Assembly (NCBI GenBank): GCA_039090855.1
Contig: CM077002.1
Span: 83,084,194 to 83,148,193, forward strand
From: Macrothele yani
Taxonomy: Eukaryota > Arthropoda > Arachnida > Araneae > Macrothelidae
Direction of reading: 5' to 3'
Length of the DNA stretch: 64,000 nucleotides
A program made the position numbers and the translations under genes. Shown here piece by piece: positions 47,133-57,845 of the stretch (position 1 is the stretch's first letter; every line of letters begins with the position of its first letter). The notes under the pieces are model-generated. The model made no database searches, was not told the DNA's origin, and saw only the letters and a list, made by a program, of their open reading frames with translations.

Positions 47133-48353
47133 CACTGAAGTGCCAGGAAAACTGGTACACCAGACTAATAATTGATAGGTACCCTACGGGAGCGCAGGAC
47201 TGCAGAAATACGACGGGGCATGGACACCACTAGCTTCTAGAAATATGCTGTATGCAATGCACACCATACTTCCTGCAAAGCGTTCCACTATTCGGGTGTA
47301 TTCCGAGGTTTCGGATTCCTGTGTTCGATAGCGCGTTGCATGACATCCCAAATGTATTCTATCACGTTCAGATCTGGGGACTTGGGTGGGAATGACAACA
47401 TCCCAAACTCAGATGAATACTTCTATAACCATAATGTGGCGTCCCGACACATATGTGGAGGTGCATTGTCCTGTTGAAACAGGCCCAACCCATCAGCATG
47501 AATGCAGGACATGAACGGGTTGTACCTCTTCAGAAACGATGCTCACATAGCATTGGCAGGTCACACACGTTTGTAGACGTGCCACGGGTCCCAGTGAAGT
47601 CCAGCTAAACACACCCCATAACAAAACGGACCCCCCACCAGCTGGTACAGTTCCCTGGTGACAGGCGGGATCCATGGCTTCATGGGGTTTGCGCCACACA
47701 CGAATCCCTCCGTCTGCATGATACAGTTGGAAACGCGACTCGTCAGACCAGGCTACTTGTTTCCAGTCATCAAGTGTCCAGTGGTGGTGTTGCTGTGCCC
47801 AAGCGAGGCGCATAGCTCTGTGTCATGCACCCATCAAGGGGACTCGAGTTGGGCGTCGGCTCCCAAAGCACATATCGTGCAGAGTACGTTGCACCGTCCG
47901 GACGCTGATGCTTGTTGAGGCTCCAGCATTGAATTCCGATGATACCTGCGAGAGTGTTGCACGCCTATCGCGTGAAATTATTCTTGACAGCCGACGATGG
48001 TCACGTTCACCCAGTGTCTTTTTACGCGCCACACTGGTATCGTAGGTTGGAGGTTTTGCCGGAATTCTTGTAGTCACGGTACACCCTTGCAATGGTCGTC
48101 CGTGAAAATCCGAACTTCGTTTCTACCTCTGAAATACTATGGCCCATCTCACGAGCGCCAACTATGACAGCACGTTGAAATCGTGTAAATCGTTATTACT
48201 TGTCATTTTTATGGCGAAAACAGCTCTGTCAGCTGTCAATGATGTCTATCGCTTTATATACGCACTGGCGGACGCAACCAAGTACGCGCATAGGTGACGT
48301 TGCTATGTATTTTGCATACGTTCGTCTGTACCAGTTTTTCTGGCACTTCAGTG
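47133..48353 (-). mobile_element. Tc1-family transposon (family Z)
   Basis: A 1221-bp element with TIRs CACTGAAGTGCCAGGAAAAC and the reverse complement of CACTGAAGTGCCAGAAAAAC (continuing TGGTACA), flanked by TA at 47131-47132 and 48354-48355. It sits just after the RTE tail, in a (TA)-rich stretch. Confidence 0.92.
47170..48210 (-). pseudogene. Tc1 transposase, family Z, degraded C-terminus
   Basis: The readable parts are the HTH region (48092-47823: RRLSRIISRDRRATLSQVSS, SVRTVQRTLHDMCFGSRRPT) and the catalytic start (47813-47493: MRLAWAQQHHHWTLDDWKQV, then AWSDESRFQLYHADGGIRV with the first catalytic D, then GGSVLLWGVFSWTSLGPV). The segment with the second and third catalytic residues is shifted and partly unreadable. 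Stops occur at the join of the two frames (about 47815). Confidence 0.82.
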
Positions 48354-48355
48354 TA

Positions 48356-49010
48356 TACCCTATTTTTCTCGAACCCTCGGCTTCTAAACGTTCGATTAAA
48401 AGAATTGTGTCGGAACAGTTCACTGCGGAGAACATTTTGTCTATGCTTTGTTTCATTTTTCTTTTCTTAATGTGCAGCACGCCAGCTAGGTGGCGTAAGC
48501 GTATGTTTTGGTTAGCGACTGCATCTCTGATTCCAAAAATTCCAAGGAAAACATTCTTTTTGAAATGCCATTCACTGCGTTGAAGATTGAGAACATTATC
48601 CACTTTGTATAATGAACATTTTTCAGGTAAGATAGTGAATACATAAATAAACTTTTCTTACTGTTCTTTCTTCTGAATATCATATTTGGAAATTTCTTTT
48701 TCCAATGCATAATCTTCACTACGATGGATATTTTGTGTATAGTTTCTACTTCTTCATGATAAACAGCTATGCCATGAATGATAAACTGTTATATTCTCCA
48801 TGTATTGTATTTATTTGCAAGATTATCTCAGCGTTTAATTATCCAGTTAAAATACTCTTTTCTTGGTCGAGTACCCTTTACTATGGCGAATATTTTGCGT
48901 CCATTTGCTTCTTAAAGTAAAGCGCAGCTTTTCCGCTGCGGCGCAAAGTACACGAGGTTTTCCTCTATATCTATGCTTCTAAAAGTTGGATTTTTTTTTT
49001 TTTTTTTTTT
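48356..49010. repeat. 150-bp repeat family, diverged fragment (block 4)
   Basis: It contains CTCGGCTTCTAAACGTTCGATT and GCCAGCTAGGTGGCGTAAG (about 48482), and at its right edge CTATATCTATGCTTCTAAAA, all phrases of the family. It ends in a long T run at about 48992-49014, next to the Penelope-like element. Confidence 0.6.
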
Positions 49011-50042
49011 TTTGCTTCGGATATTTTCCACTTTGACGAACAGAGGAAAACGTTTCGGCGGCTTTTCCTCTGGATAAAGAGAAACCACGAAGACACAGTT
49101 TCGACGTGGTTTCTCTCTACACTTCGGTCTCTATGCCAGAAGCCATCGGAACGTTAAAAGAGGCCATACCTAATTCATCACTTCATTCGCAGGATTCTTG
49201 CCTCAACATCTTCAAGTTAATGGACTTGGTCGCAAATTCCAGCTACTTCAGTTTCCGAGGACAAATCTACAAACAGATAAATGGCACTTCGATGCGATCC
49301 TCGCTTTCAGTCATTCTCGCGGAAGCAATACTGCGCCCAATCGAGCAATATATATTCACCAACATCACCCGAAGGCCTACTACCTTGCTGAGATACGCGG
49401 ACGATGTATTTTTCATATGGCCACACGGAAAGGAGACTCTCTCGCTTTTCCTATAGATAAAATGAATGATATTCACTCTACGATCAATTTCACTGGAGCT
49501 CGAACACAATGGTGCCTTGCTTTATCTGAAAGTTTTACTGAGCAAGTTGCCTGAAAATCGCCTTCGTACAAGTCTTCTATAAACCCACATCCATCCCCAA
49601 CTTGATACTCCGCAGCTCATTCTGCCCTGCTGATTACAAGACTGCTTTCTTCTGTTCTCGAATCAGAAGAGCATTTGCAGTCTCTTCCGATTTTCTTTCT
49701 AGACAACGCGAATTAAAAAACGTTACCGAATTGGCCTCTACAGCAGGATACGTCCCGTATCTAGTACATAGCTATGCCGAAAAAATCAGAACCAGTCATA
49801 CTAATCTTGCTATGCCGCAACAACACTACCTGGGCTCAATTCCCTGCATACCAAATGTTTCTTATCAGGTCAAGAACGCGCTCAAGAAAGTGAACCTCGG
49901 TGTCGGCATCAGGTCTCCGACATCTTTATATGCCATGCTTAAAGGAAACACTGACAATTCCCCGCTTTCTAATGAAGCAGGTGTTTATGCCATCCCTCTA
50001 CAATATCTGGACGGCTCCAAGCGATACTACATTGGAATGACT

Positions 50043-50389
50043 CTCGGTCCTCCTGTATCCTCGTCCTCTACGTAGTTAGTTCCGTTCGTCCGCCGAATAC
50101 GTTACCATGGTATGATGCCCAAAGACTTGCTCGTCCTTTAACTTTTGTGCATTGTCATCGTCCTTGAACTTTTGTGCATTGTCATCGTCCTTGAACTTTT
50201 GTGCATTGTCATTGTCCTTGAACTTTTGTGCATTGTCATCGTCCTTGTATGCTTCTGTGCAGGCCTGCGTGCCTAGTGTCCACCATGTTGCTCCTGTGTT
50301 CTCTATCCCTTCCTTTGCACAGCACGTTCTCGTGACATCTTCCTGGTGTAACTGTATCGTTTCCATGCTTTAATAAAGCGATGTTGAAA
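50043..50389 (+). mobile_element. 347-bp retroposon inside the GIY-YIG domain, with 14-bp target duplication
   Basis: It is flanked by perfect 14-bp copies of ACATTGGAATGACT (50029-50042 and 50390-50403). It carries a 27-bp minisatellite and an AATAAA signal at 50372-50377, shortly before the 3' junction, but no poly(A) tract. This looks like reverse-transcribed insertion of a 3'-terminal transcript or SINE-like sequence. No ORF or tRNA-like promoter is evident. Confidence 0.85.
50140..50247 (+). repeat. 27-bp minisatellite, four units
   Basis: Four consecutive units of AACTTTTGTGCATTGTCATC plus GTCCTTG (50140, 50167, 50194, 50221), with one C/T difference in the third. They are head to tail without spacers. 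Confidence 0.95.
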
Positions 50390-50640
50390 ACATTGGAATG
50401 ACTAAACGTTCATTTAGAATTAGAATCAACGAGCATAAAATAGACATAACGAACGGTAAAGTAATAACGGCCATGTCCAGAGAAGTCCATTTCAAGTCCG
50501 CTGCTCCTGTGTGGGATGATGTAAAGAAATTGCCTTCCTACTCCACCTCCAAATCTATTGACATTCGCAAAACTTTGGAGATCATTATCAACAGCGAGTC
50601 ATGCAATGACAGCGTCTCGCTGGAGTTGCCATGAGTTCGG

Positions 50641-50900
50641 AACCAGTTCTTCAAATACTGAATGCCTTTTTTATTCTTCCATGAATCCGCGTGCTAAACG
50701 AACATGACGCCTCGGGTCTTTGAATGAATTAATACTTCTCATCTGTTTGTTTATTGCCAAGTTAAGTCACCGCGTTCCTATTGTTGAAGTGTTCTATTAT
50801 TCAGTTTGCAGTATGCTGTCTACTTTCCTTGAAAAAATAATCTGGTTGATGTGCGAAAGCTTGGAAACTTTGATTTCTATTCTACGCCAAGAAGTTCGGA
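50641..50900 (+). other. Penelope-like 3' region
   Basis: Non-coding sequence after the nuclease stop. At 50843-50868 the order CTGGTTGATG...GCGAAAGC...GGAAAC recalls the hammerhead-containing pseudo-LTR of Penelope elements, but is more diverged than at 16577-16620. Confidence 0.4.
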
Positions 50901-51402
50901 TTACTAGTATAGTTATACTGTTTTAAGTATAATATAATTGGTGTACAGTCCTTTGTTACTAATGATTTCATTGTACATTGCCACACGTTTTTGCGATTCA
51001 AAAAACGTGTACAACACATCCCAGAATTCACTGTCATGGCATGGCAGATCACTTTATGAAAAAAACACCCATTGCAATGAAATATTTGGTAAAATAAAGT
51101 ACAGAGAAACACACCTTTTTTCAATAACAATTAGCTTACTGCAATCAGCAACTACCGCAACCAGATTCTAGCTGCAAGATACTAATACTATTTCACGTGA
51201 TTACGTAATGTAAACATGTTGCTGTTTTTTAATGAAATAGGTACAGTAATAGATATGTCCAGCTTAGTGTTCTACTGGAAAGCTGTGATGCGAAATAGGT
51301 TTGGCTCCGGTGTCTTTCAAAGCAGGGCTGAAGCAATCTTTTCTTACCTGAGCGAGCGAGACTTGGAAATACTCCCCTTCAAGTTTAAGTGTTTCGGCGC
51401 TC
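50901..51402. other. Unassigned spacer
   Basis: No supportable gene or repeat. Confidence 0.4.
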
Positions 51403-51570
51403 CGGCGGCGAAGTGGTCGAAGCGATGGCATCTGTCCATTCGTCCGAGATGGAGCCGGGTTCGAATTCTAGTCAGGCATGGATGTTACGTTTGTCTTACG
51501 GCACTGACTCTTTCCCTTCCCTGGAACCAGGTGCCCTAAGTTAGGGACGAGAGACTGCTTAATGGGAAAG
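51403..51570 (+). mobile_element. tRNA-derived SINE, copy D
   Basis: The head CGGCGGCGAAGTGGTCGAAG is followed by box B-like GGGTTCGAATTC. The body contains AGGCATGGATG, TTTGTCTTACGGCACTGACT and CCTAAGTTAGGGACGAGAG. It is truncated after ACTGCTTAA. Confidence 0.78.
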
Positions 51571-51699
51571 GTATTTAATAGGTATTTTAAACGCCCACAG
51601 CCACAAAAATAGCAAAGGCGAATGATTCCGAACACATTCCTTTAATGCTGTCTGTTTTTGATTGTGGTAATGTTGGTACTGTTAATGGTGGATGAGTTC

Positions 51700-51845
51700 A
51701 AGGCATTAGAATGTAACAGAGCCTCAAAGTAAATTAGGCTGCAATAAGTGGGCATCATAAGGCACTAGAATGTAACAGAGTCATAAAGTTAATTAAACTG
51801 TAATAAGTAAGTATCATAAGGCCTTAGAAAGTAACCCAGCCTTCT
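51700..51845. repeat. Tandem repeat, unit about 60 bp
   Basis: Two and a half units built on GGCATTAGAATGTAACAGAG followed by TCATAAAGTTAATTA and ...GTATCATAA (starts about 51702, 51762 and 51821). Confidence 0.8.
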
Positions 51846-51966
51846 GTAAGTACTCATACAAACTCTTCCCTAAAAATCTGGGAGCCTTAAGTGCGGAGCA
51901 AGACGAAAAGTCTCACCAGGTTATAAAAAGATGGAGGAAAGGTATAAAAGGTTCTCTTCATCTCCT

Positions 51967-52025
51967 TTGTATGGATTTCGAACATGATGGGGGACTAACG
52001 CCCATCATGTTCAAAATCCATACAA
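51967..52025. ncRNA. 25-bp stem hairpin
   Basis: TTGTATGGATTTCGAACATG plus ATGGG pairs with CCCATCATGTTCAAAATCCA plus TACAA across a 9-nt loop, with a single mismatch. It could be a miRNA-like precursor or a small inverted-repeat relic. No expression data. Confidence 0.5.
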
Positions 52026-52354
52026 CAGATCTCACACAGAGACCCCACAAAAAATATGTAAACGGAAGTGTAAGAAGCGCATTTTCGTAAGGGAAAAAAT
52101 ATAAGTTTTACAACAAAGATACTGAAGCGCGTTAGATGCAAGAGCAAACAAACGTTATGTATAAATATTTAAAATGTAACAGGTGTGACTACAGCAAACT
52201 TTTTAAACTTTTTGTTTTACATTTTTACTATTTGACAACGTATTATTTTGACCGTAATCTCACCAGAGTGCTGCAACATTTTGTAAAACAGTTCCGTGAT
52301 AGAGTAAAACTAAAATAATACTTTCAGTCAGCACTATAAATATCTCAGCATCTG

Positions 52355-52725
52355 GGCCGCGGGTGGCCTAGTGGTCAATGTTCGGGACTGTCACGGAGAA
52401 AACCTCAGTTTCGATCCTATGCAGGTACGAACGCTCGAACCACTAAATATCCGCCGTGCGTCGGATATTCAGTGGTTCGAGCCGTCGGACGAACCACAAG
52501 CCGTCGGATATTCAGTAGTTAAGCCGTCGGACCGCGGGTACTGGCCCCCAGTGATAAATAAGGGCGTCTTCCTCCCCCTTTTCATCTTGCATCCGTGTCG
52601 CTGCCCTATTGGGACCTCTAGCCCAAATCTCCTAACTTTCCATTTTTTAGGGTTGTTTAAGACCTGGGTCAGACACTCCTTTCCTAAATTCCTCTACATA
52701 TGATCTGATCTGACTTCAACATCTG
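52355..52725 (+). mobile_element. Second tRNA-derived SINE-like sequence
   Basis: The head GGGTGGCCTAGTGGTCAATG (box A-like) with GTTTCGATCCT (box B-like) is followed by three copies of a CCGTCGGATATTCAGT-type phrase (52452-52530), then a unique body. It is different from the 21.5-kb SINE family. A Tc1 lies 25 bp downstream. Confidence 0.5.
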
Positions 52726-52750
52726 CCACAATAACTCAATCAACTTAATA

Positions 52751-54300
52751 CACTGGCGTGCAAAAATTACGGACGAGACGGTTTTTCGAATGTAACGTCG
52801 TGTAGAAGTGATCCACATCGACTCAAATCATACCATAAGATCCCCAAGACGTACGAATATGGGACAAGTGAGCAAAACCGTCCAAACAAGGAATCCAAAG
52901 GATACAAAGGCACTTTATGTAAAAGGTAGCTTCGAGCACAACTGGACAGAAACGTCCATGTGACAGGCGGCTGCCAAGAAAATTCCAGTCTTTAGTAGGG
53001 GATATGATCTCCCCTGACTGCATTGCAGGATTTAAAACGTCTGTCCATGCTGAGGACGAGGTTGTCAAGGAGCTGTTGAGGCATCGCGGCCCATTCCTCT
53101 TCTTGCGCCACTCGCAGCTGCGGAATCGTTGCTGGCGGCTGGTGACGTGCTGACAAGAGTCTCCCGAGAAGGTCCCACACGTGTTCGATTAGATTTAGGT
53201 CCGGGGACCTTGCTGGCCAATCCATACGTTGAATATTTTCACTCTCCAACAGCTCTGCTACAGCTACTGTACGATGAGGTGTAGCGTTGTCGTCCATGAA
53301 GAGGAACTCAGGACCTACAGCACCTCTAAATAGACGCACGTGAGGCAGGAGAACCTTGGTACAATAGCGGACACCAGTGACTGAACCTCCTTGGAAGATG
53401 TGGAGGTCAGTACGGCTACCAAGCATGATATCGCCCCAAACGAGAACTCCGCCACTTCCAAACCGGTCCCTTTCGATGATGTTGGAGATGTGATTGCGTG
53501 TTCCCTGCTCTCTCCAAATGTGTATACGTCCAGAATCGCTCGTCAGACTAAATCGGCTCTCCTCCGTAAAGAGAACTCGACCCCATTGCTGATGTGTCCA
53601 GTTCTTGTGTTCCTGGCACCACAGAAATCGCCGTCTCCGATGAGCAGGCGTTAATGGCACACACCGTACTGGTCGTCGTGCCAATAGACCACCTTTGTGC
53701 AGCCTCCTGGCCACGGTAAAACGCGATAACGGACGTCCAGTTGTCTGTTGCATGTGCCTTGCGATTTCTCCCGCTGTCTGCCGTCTGTCTCTTCTCGCCG
53801 GTAGGACAATATACCGGTCGTCCGCCGCCGTGGTTGCTCGTGGACGACCACTGCTAAACTCTCGGACAGATGTTCCTGTCGTTTGAAATGCTCTCCAAGC
53901 TCGTGAAAGGATGCTGTGAGCGATCCCGAACTCTTCGGCCACACTACTCACACTTTGACCTTCTTCCGACTTCCTAATGACGCGACCTCGGGTAAAGCCA
54001 TCCAGATATCGTCTACTGGATTGCCTATTAGCTATATCACACGGAGGGAGCAACTGGACGTCGTTCAAACCGATGTACACCGTGCAATTGCTTTCACCGA
54101 ATTGCTGAGGTACACCGACCATGTGCTTTATACCCTTCTGACACCCCCCCCCCCACGTCATGCTGCATACATGAGCATGCCCTACCGTACCGGACCCTAG
54201 TCTATCTTCTGCGTGGTCTTTCGGTCCGTTCTGCCGGCTCGTTCTCGTTCCGCTGTTATGCTAATTTCTCCTCTTCATCCTTAATTTTTGCAGACCAGTG
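52751..54300 (-). mobile_element. Tc1-family transposon (family X, copy 2)
   Basis: A 1550-bp element with TIRs CACTGGCGTGCAAAAATTAC and the reverse complement of CACTGGTCTGCAAAAATTAA, flanked by TA at 52749-52750 and 54301-54302. It holds the most intact transposase ORF of the window. Confidence 0.93.
52992..54161 (-). CDS. Tc1 transposase, full-length frame but catalytically altered
   Basis: 389 codons without a stop. Domains: paired HTH region (YLDGFTRGRVIRKSEEGQSV; FTVARRLHKGGLLARRPVRC), the DDE catalytic domain and the C-terminus GDHIPY. The second catalytic D lies in FMDDNATPHRT and the third residue, E, in SPDLNLIEHVWDLLG, with 34 residues between them (DD34E). The first catalytic site reads LFTEESRF where copy 1 has LFTDESRF, a D-to-E change (codon GAG for GAT) at about 53563. 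The usual start (MVNRQSS) reads IANRQSS: ATG has become ATA at 54033-54035. The ORF stays open to 54161 only by chance upstream sequence. Cut-and-paste transposition by this copy is therefore unlikely. Confidence 0.88.
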   Translation of the reverse strand: MTWGGGCQKGIKHMVGVPQQFGESNCTVYIGLNDVQLLPPCDIANRQSSRRYLDGFTRGRVIRKSEEGQSVSSVAEEFGIAHSILSRAWRAFQTTGTSVREFSSGRPRATTAADDRYIVLPARRDRRQTAGEIARHMQQTTGRPLSRFTVARRLHKGGLLARRPVRCVPLTPAHRRRRFLWCQEHKNWTHQQWGRVLFTEESRFSLTSDSGRIHIWREQGTRNHISNIIERDRFGSGGVLVWGDIMLGSRTDLHIFQGGSVTGVRYCTKVLLPHVRLFRGAVGPEFLFMDDNATPHRTVAVAELLESENIQRMDWPARSPDLNLIEHVWDLLGRLLSARHQPPATIPQLRVAQEEEWAAMPQQLLDNLVLSMDRRFKSCNAVRGDHIPY

Positions 54301-54302
54301 TA

Positions 54303-54551
54303 TGTAACATTCTGTGGAATTGTGGAATTAATTATCCATTTTCAATGCTGTGTGATAGTTACACGACTAAACGAAATAAGCAAAATTCATAATAGCAAGA
54401 AAATTAGATGCTCAGATTAAAACACTTTTAAGCAATTATTTTTTTTCGTTTAAACTCCGTATTTAGCTGTTACCATGCAGCCAACTTCTCAGAAAACGTT
54501 TTCCTGGTGCGGGGATCGAACTCAACATCTTTCGATTTCCATTAGTTTAAA
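54303..54551. other. Short AT-rich spacer
   Basis: No gene. It separates two Tc1 elements. Confidence 0.5.
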
Positions 54552-54553
54552 TA

Positions 54554-55985
54554 CACTGGCGAAAAGTGAAAAAAGAACACCAAGAAGGAATTGGTGGACG
54601 ATCATGAAATTTACATATGTTAATGGGGTCGAGTTTACGTAGGTGTGATGTTAATTTCGGGACCAACCGGTGAGCGCTTACGCCATAGCACGGCATAATA
54701 TACAAATTATCGTCGGTGGTATTTAAGGAGTACGGCGAAGTGAATGTAATCAGTCGTCGGCGTACGGACACGTGCGAAGACCCTGTAGAAGCTGCAATGC
54801 CTGGACATGGAAGACGCGTCCGATTTCAGCAGTTATCGGACTTTGAGCGAGGTCGTCTAGTCGGATTCCGCAAGGCCGGGTGGTCGTATGGTCGTATTAA
54901 AGAGCGAATTGGACGGGAAGTATCGGTGGTGGTACGATGGTGGCGTAGATGGTCCGAGGAACATTCCTACACGAGAAGACGTGGAACCGGGAGTCACAGA
55001 CGGACTGATGAGCGGACCGATCGACGCATAAGGAGAGCGGCGTTGTCAAGCAGAACATCCACTACGACGCAAATCCGAGCTGCCGTTGCACCTGAGGTGA
55101 CTGTGCGAACAATCCGCAACCGTCTACTGGATGCAGAACTACGCGCACGTGTGACTCTGGCATATGTACCTCTGACTCCAGCCCACCGTCAGGAACGGCT
55201 GCAGTGGTGTCGCCAACGTCTGCACTGGAGAACGCAATGGCGATCTGTCGCGTTCAGCGATGAAAGCAGATTCTGCTTGGGAGCCTCCGATAGCCGTATG
55301 TGTGTTCGCAGACGCACAGGGGAGCGTCTCCACCCTTCTTGCATTCGCCAGCGACACACAGGGCCTGCACCTGGTCTCCTGGTGTAGGGAGCGATCAGCT
55401 ATCACTCCTGTACACAACTAGTGTTTGTACCGGGTACGTTAAACAGCACCTCCTACATCAACAACATCATTCAGCCCGTTGTTGTGCCATTTGTAAGGTC
55501 GGTCCATCGTGGTGTTTTCCAGCAAGATAAAGCACGCCCACACACGGCACGTGCAACGCAACATGCACTTCAGGGTGTGAGACAACTTCCACGGCCTGTG
55601 CACGTTCACCGGATTTGTCCCCCATTGAGCACGTGTGGGATTTTATGGGACAACGACTTATCCGGTCTCCACGGCCAGCCACGACCATCCCCGATTTACG
55701 CGTCCAGGTTGAGGATGCTTGGAACTCACTACCCCAAAGTTACATCCAACATCTGTACGACAGACTCCATGCCAGAATTGCACAGTGTGACGCAGTTCAT
55801 GGCGGTTCAACCTCGTACTAACCCTGTTACATGGAAATGTTATTTTTCAGTTTACCAGAAAATACAGCTGTATTTTGCCATAATGTTTTGATCACGTTAT
55901 CCTCTGTATTCCGTTATTATGCTGTATAAATTTCGTTGGCATCAGACGTCTCCTTCTTGGTGTTCTTTTTCATTTTCCGCCAGTG
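54554..55985 (+). mobile_element. Tc1-family transposon (family Y, copy 1)
   Basis: A 1432-bp element with TIRs CACTGGCGAAAAGTGAAAAA continuing AGAACACCAAGAAGGA, and the reverse complement at the right, flanked by TA at 54552-54553 and 55986-55987. The same family is at 61197-62627. Confidence 0.93.
54797..55821 (+). pseudogene. Tc1 transposase, family Y copy 1
   Basis: It starts at MPGHGRRVRFQQLSDFERGR. The HTH parts (LVGFRKAGWSYGRIKERIGR; EVTVRTIRNRLLDAELRARV) and the first catalytic D (SVAFSDESRFCLG) are intact to residue 197, where TAG follows GPAPGLLV (55387). The frame continues with TLNSTSYINNIIQPVVVPFV and FQQDKARPHTARATQHALQG (second catalytic D). A frameshift near 55600 moves to SPIEHVWDFMGQRLIRSPRP (catalytic E). 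The stop is at 55821. Confidence 0.88.
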
Positions 55986-55987
55986 TA

Positions 55988-56955
55988 AGATATCCTTTAC
56001 TCGTATTTCTGAAGAGTTATTACTTCAGGATATTCGCTTTCTGCTCTCGTGCCTCTAAGATGAAGGATCATATATGCCACGATTTGCGCACTGAGGAGCG
56101 TTTCATCTGAGTCAAAAAACACATCCTCAGTTTCTTGGAGGATCCTTGTTATGGGTGGTGTAACGGTAATTTACTCAAACGTCAATCGGAAAATGCGGTT
56201 TCGATTCGCGTTCCAGGACGACGTTGTTTTCAAGTGTCCTGCGGTATATCTTCTTGCATGATTGATTTGGCATCCATTTGCCCGTAATATCTATTTGACT
56301 ACCTTTTATTTGAGTGCCTGATATGGGTTAGCGAAGATTTATTCTTCAGTATCTATAAACGTAAGTTTAGTCTTTGATACATATTTTTCTCTTGAAAGAA
56401 GATTTTAACTTTTTTCCCTTCTAATTTTTTTCCGTAAACACTTAATTTAATGAAACACGTCTTTTGTTGGCAAAGAGAATAATTGAATCTCCTTTTTAAA
56501 TAAATGATTTTCTTTGCTTTTAATAGATGGGATTTTTTTTTAAATAAGTCAGAATGTTTTTTTTTATTTTTGTTATGTAGGGTTTTTTTGTATATGTTTT
56601 ACCTTCTCCAATTCATTAAGTACCATCAACTGAGAGACTCCAACATTTTGCAAATCTATTATTTTTTCATTTCAGGTTTCAGTGCTGTAATTCTGGACGA
56701 AACGAAAGCCAAGACTAGCAAAGTTTACATGGAAAAGTTGTAGTGCGCGGCAGAGCCGCAGTGGTTCTGCAGTCAGTCCTTTTCTAAAATCGCGACTCCG
56801 AGCAGGTGTGCACAGATTGTATGCGCTTACTCATGGTCACCTAATAACATCTGCGTTCCCCCGATATTACCCCACTAGATTTCTTCTTTTGGGGGTAACT
56901 CAAAGACAAAGTGTACTGTATGAAAGTTACCAGAATAATGGATTTGAAACAGCGC
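55988..56955. other. AT-rich flank of the foldback-like element
   Basis: T-rich sequence with no supportable gene. The last 8 bp (56948-56955) are the left target duplication of the next element. Confidence 0.5.
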
Positions 56956-56970
56956 GGGTGTCGGACAAAG

Positions 56971-57077
56971 CCCACCGGCAAGATGCCCACCGGACACTTG
57001 CCCACCAGAACATTTGCCCACTTGGACACTTGCCCACCGGACACTTGCCCACCCGGACATTTGCCCACTGGACACGT
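56971..57077 (+). repeat. Terminal minisatellite of the foldback-like element
   Basis: About seven tandem units of the form CCGGACACTTGCCCAC, 14-17 bp each, with variants. Two to three units in reverse orientation occur at 62785-62821 at the other end. Related phrases (GGACATTTGGGCACCC) occur at 57536-57578. Confidence 0.85.
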
Positions 57078-57189
57078 GCCCAATGAACCTGAGCACACTT
57101 AGCACACTAACTTTAGTAATAACCGCTACCATATTTTCGAAATTTAATCATCATGGCCTGCTTTGATTTCAGGAAATGGTGTACACGAG

Positions 57190-57331
57190 CCGAAATTTTA
57201 ATTTTGTATACCGTGTGACCCAACGCACGTTTGGGATATGATGTACACGGGTACCCGATGTACACCCACCGGATTTGTACACCCGCCGAAATTTAAATTT
57301 GTATGCAGTGTGACCCAACGCACGTTTTGAA
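57190..57331 (+). repeat. Direct duplication in the foldback-like element
   Basis: GCCGAAATTTTAATTTTGTA through GACCCAACGCACGTTT (about 57189-57231) is repeated at about 57289-57330, roughly 43 bp each. They are separated by a GTACACCC(A/G)CCGGATTTGTAC minisatellite-like stretch. Confidence 0.75.
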
Positions 57332-57845
57332 TTTCTGGGTAAGTTTAATACTAACTTTACTTGCGAAACACTGAAAAAGAATTTTTAGTGATTTTTTTAC
57401 TACCGGCTCCCCCTTGCCCCCCATCGCCCCGTCTATCTCTCTCTCTCAGAAACACATGTTACGCCACTGGCAAACCAAAAAGATGAGACGAAAACGACCA
57501 GTGGGTAGTGGTATAAGAGTTGCTAGAATGTCGACATTTGGGCACCCAGACATTTTGGCACCCGGACATTTGGGCACAAATCTTTAGGGGCCATATAAAA
57601 ATTTCCGTTTCTGGGCGCTGTGAGGGGAATTGAATGGAGAAAACGTTTCCAGTAAGACAAACGACAGTTATAATTGAATTTAAAAAAATATTACAATGCA
57701 CAAATTTTGAAGATGACAATCCGTTTTTTTGGGTGTAAATATGACAAGCATAATATCCAAAAACTTGACAATTTCGTCGTCCTGGATCGGGATTACAAAG
57801 ATAATCATGAATATGGATTACATCATATTCATAATTACATAGCAC

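Larger units (their letters stand above)
49050..50640 (+). pseudogene. Penelope-like element: reverse transcriptase and GIY-YIG nuclease, broken
   Basis: RT frame 49106-49456: VVSLYTSVSMPEAIGTLKEA (PLE RT motif A region), YFSFRGQIYKQINGTSMRSS (usual GTAMGS, with a G-to-R change), LLRYADDVFFIWPHG (catalytic DD). The frame is lost after a TAG at about 49456. It resumes at 49602-50075 with the PLE thumb (LASTAGYVPYLVHSYAEKIR) and the GIY-YIG nuclease (GVYAIPL, KRYYIGMT). That domain is split by a 347-bp insertion (50043-50389) and resumes at 50398 with GMTKRSFRIRINEHKIDI, then a C-terminal tail to the stop at 50634. Confidence 0.85.

Noticed and set aside
50140..50247. CRISPR-like array
   Set aside because: The 27-bp units are directly adjacent with no spacers and sit in a eukaryotic retroposon; it is a minisatellite.
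56971..57077. CRISPR-like or coding repeat (Pro/Thr/Cys-rich frames)
   Set aside because: Tandem subrepeats of a transposon end; frames differ and are not conserved at the other end.
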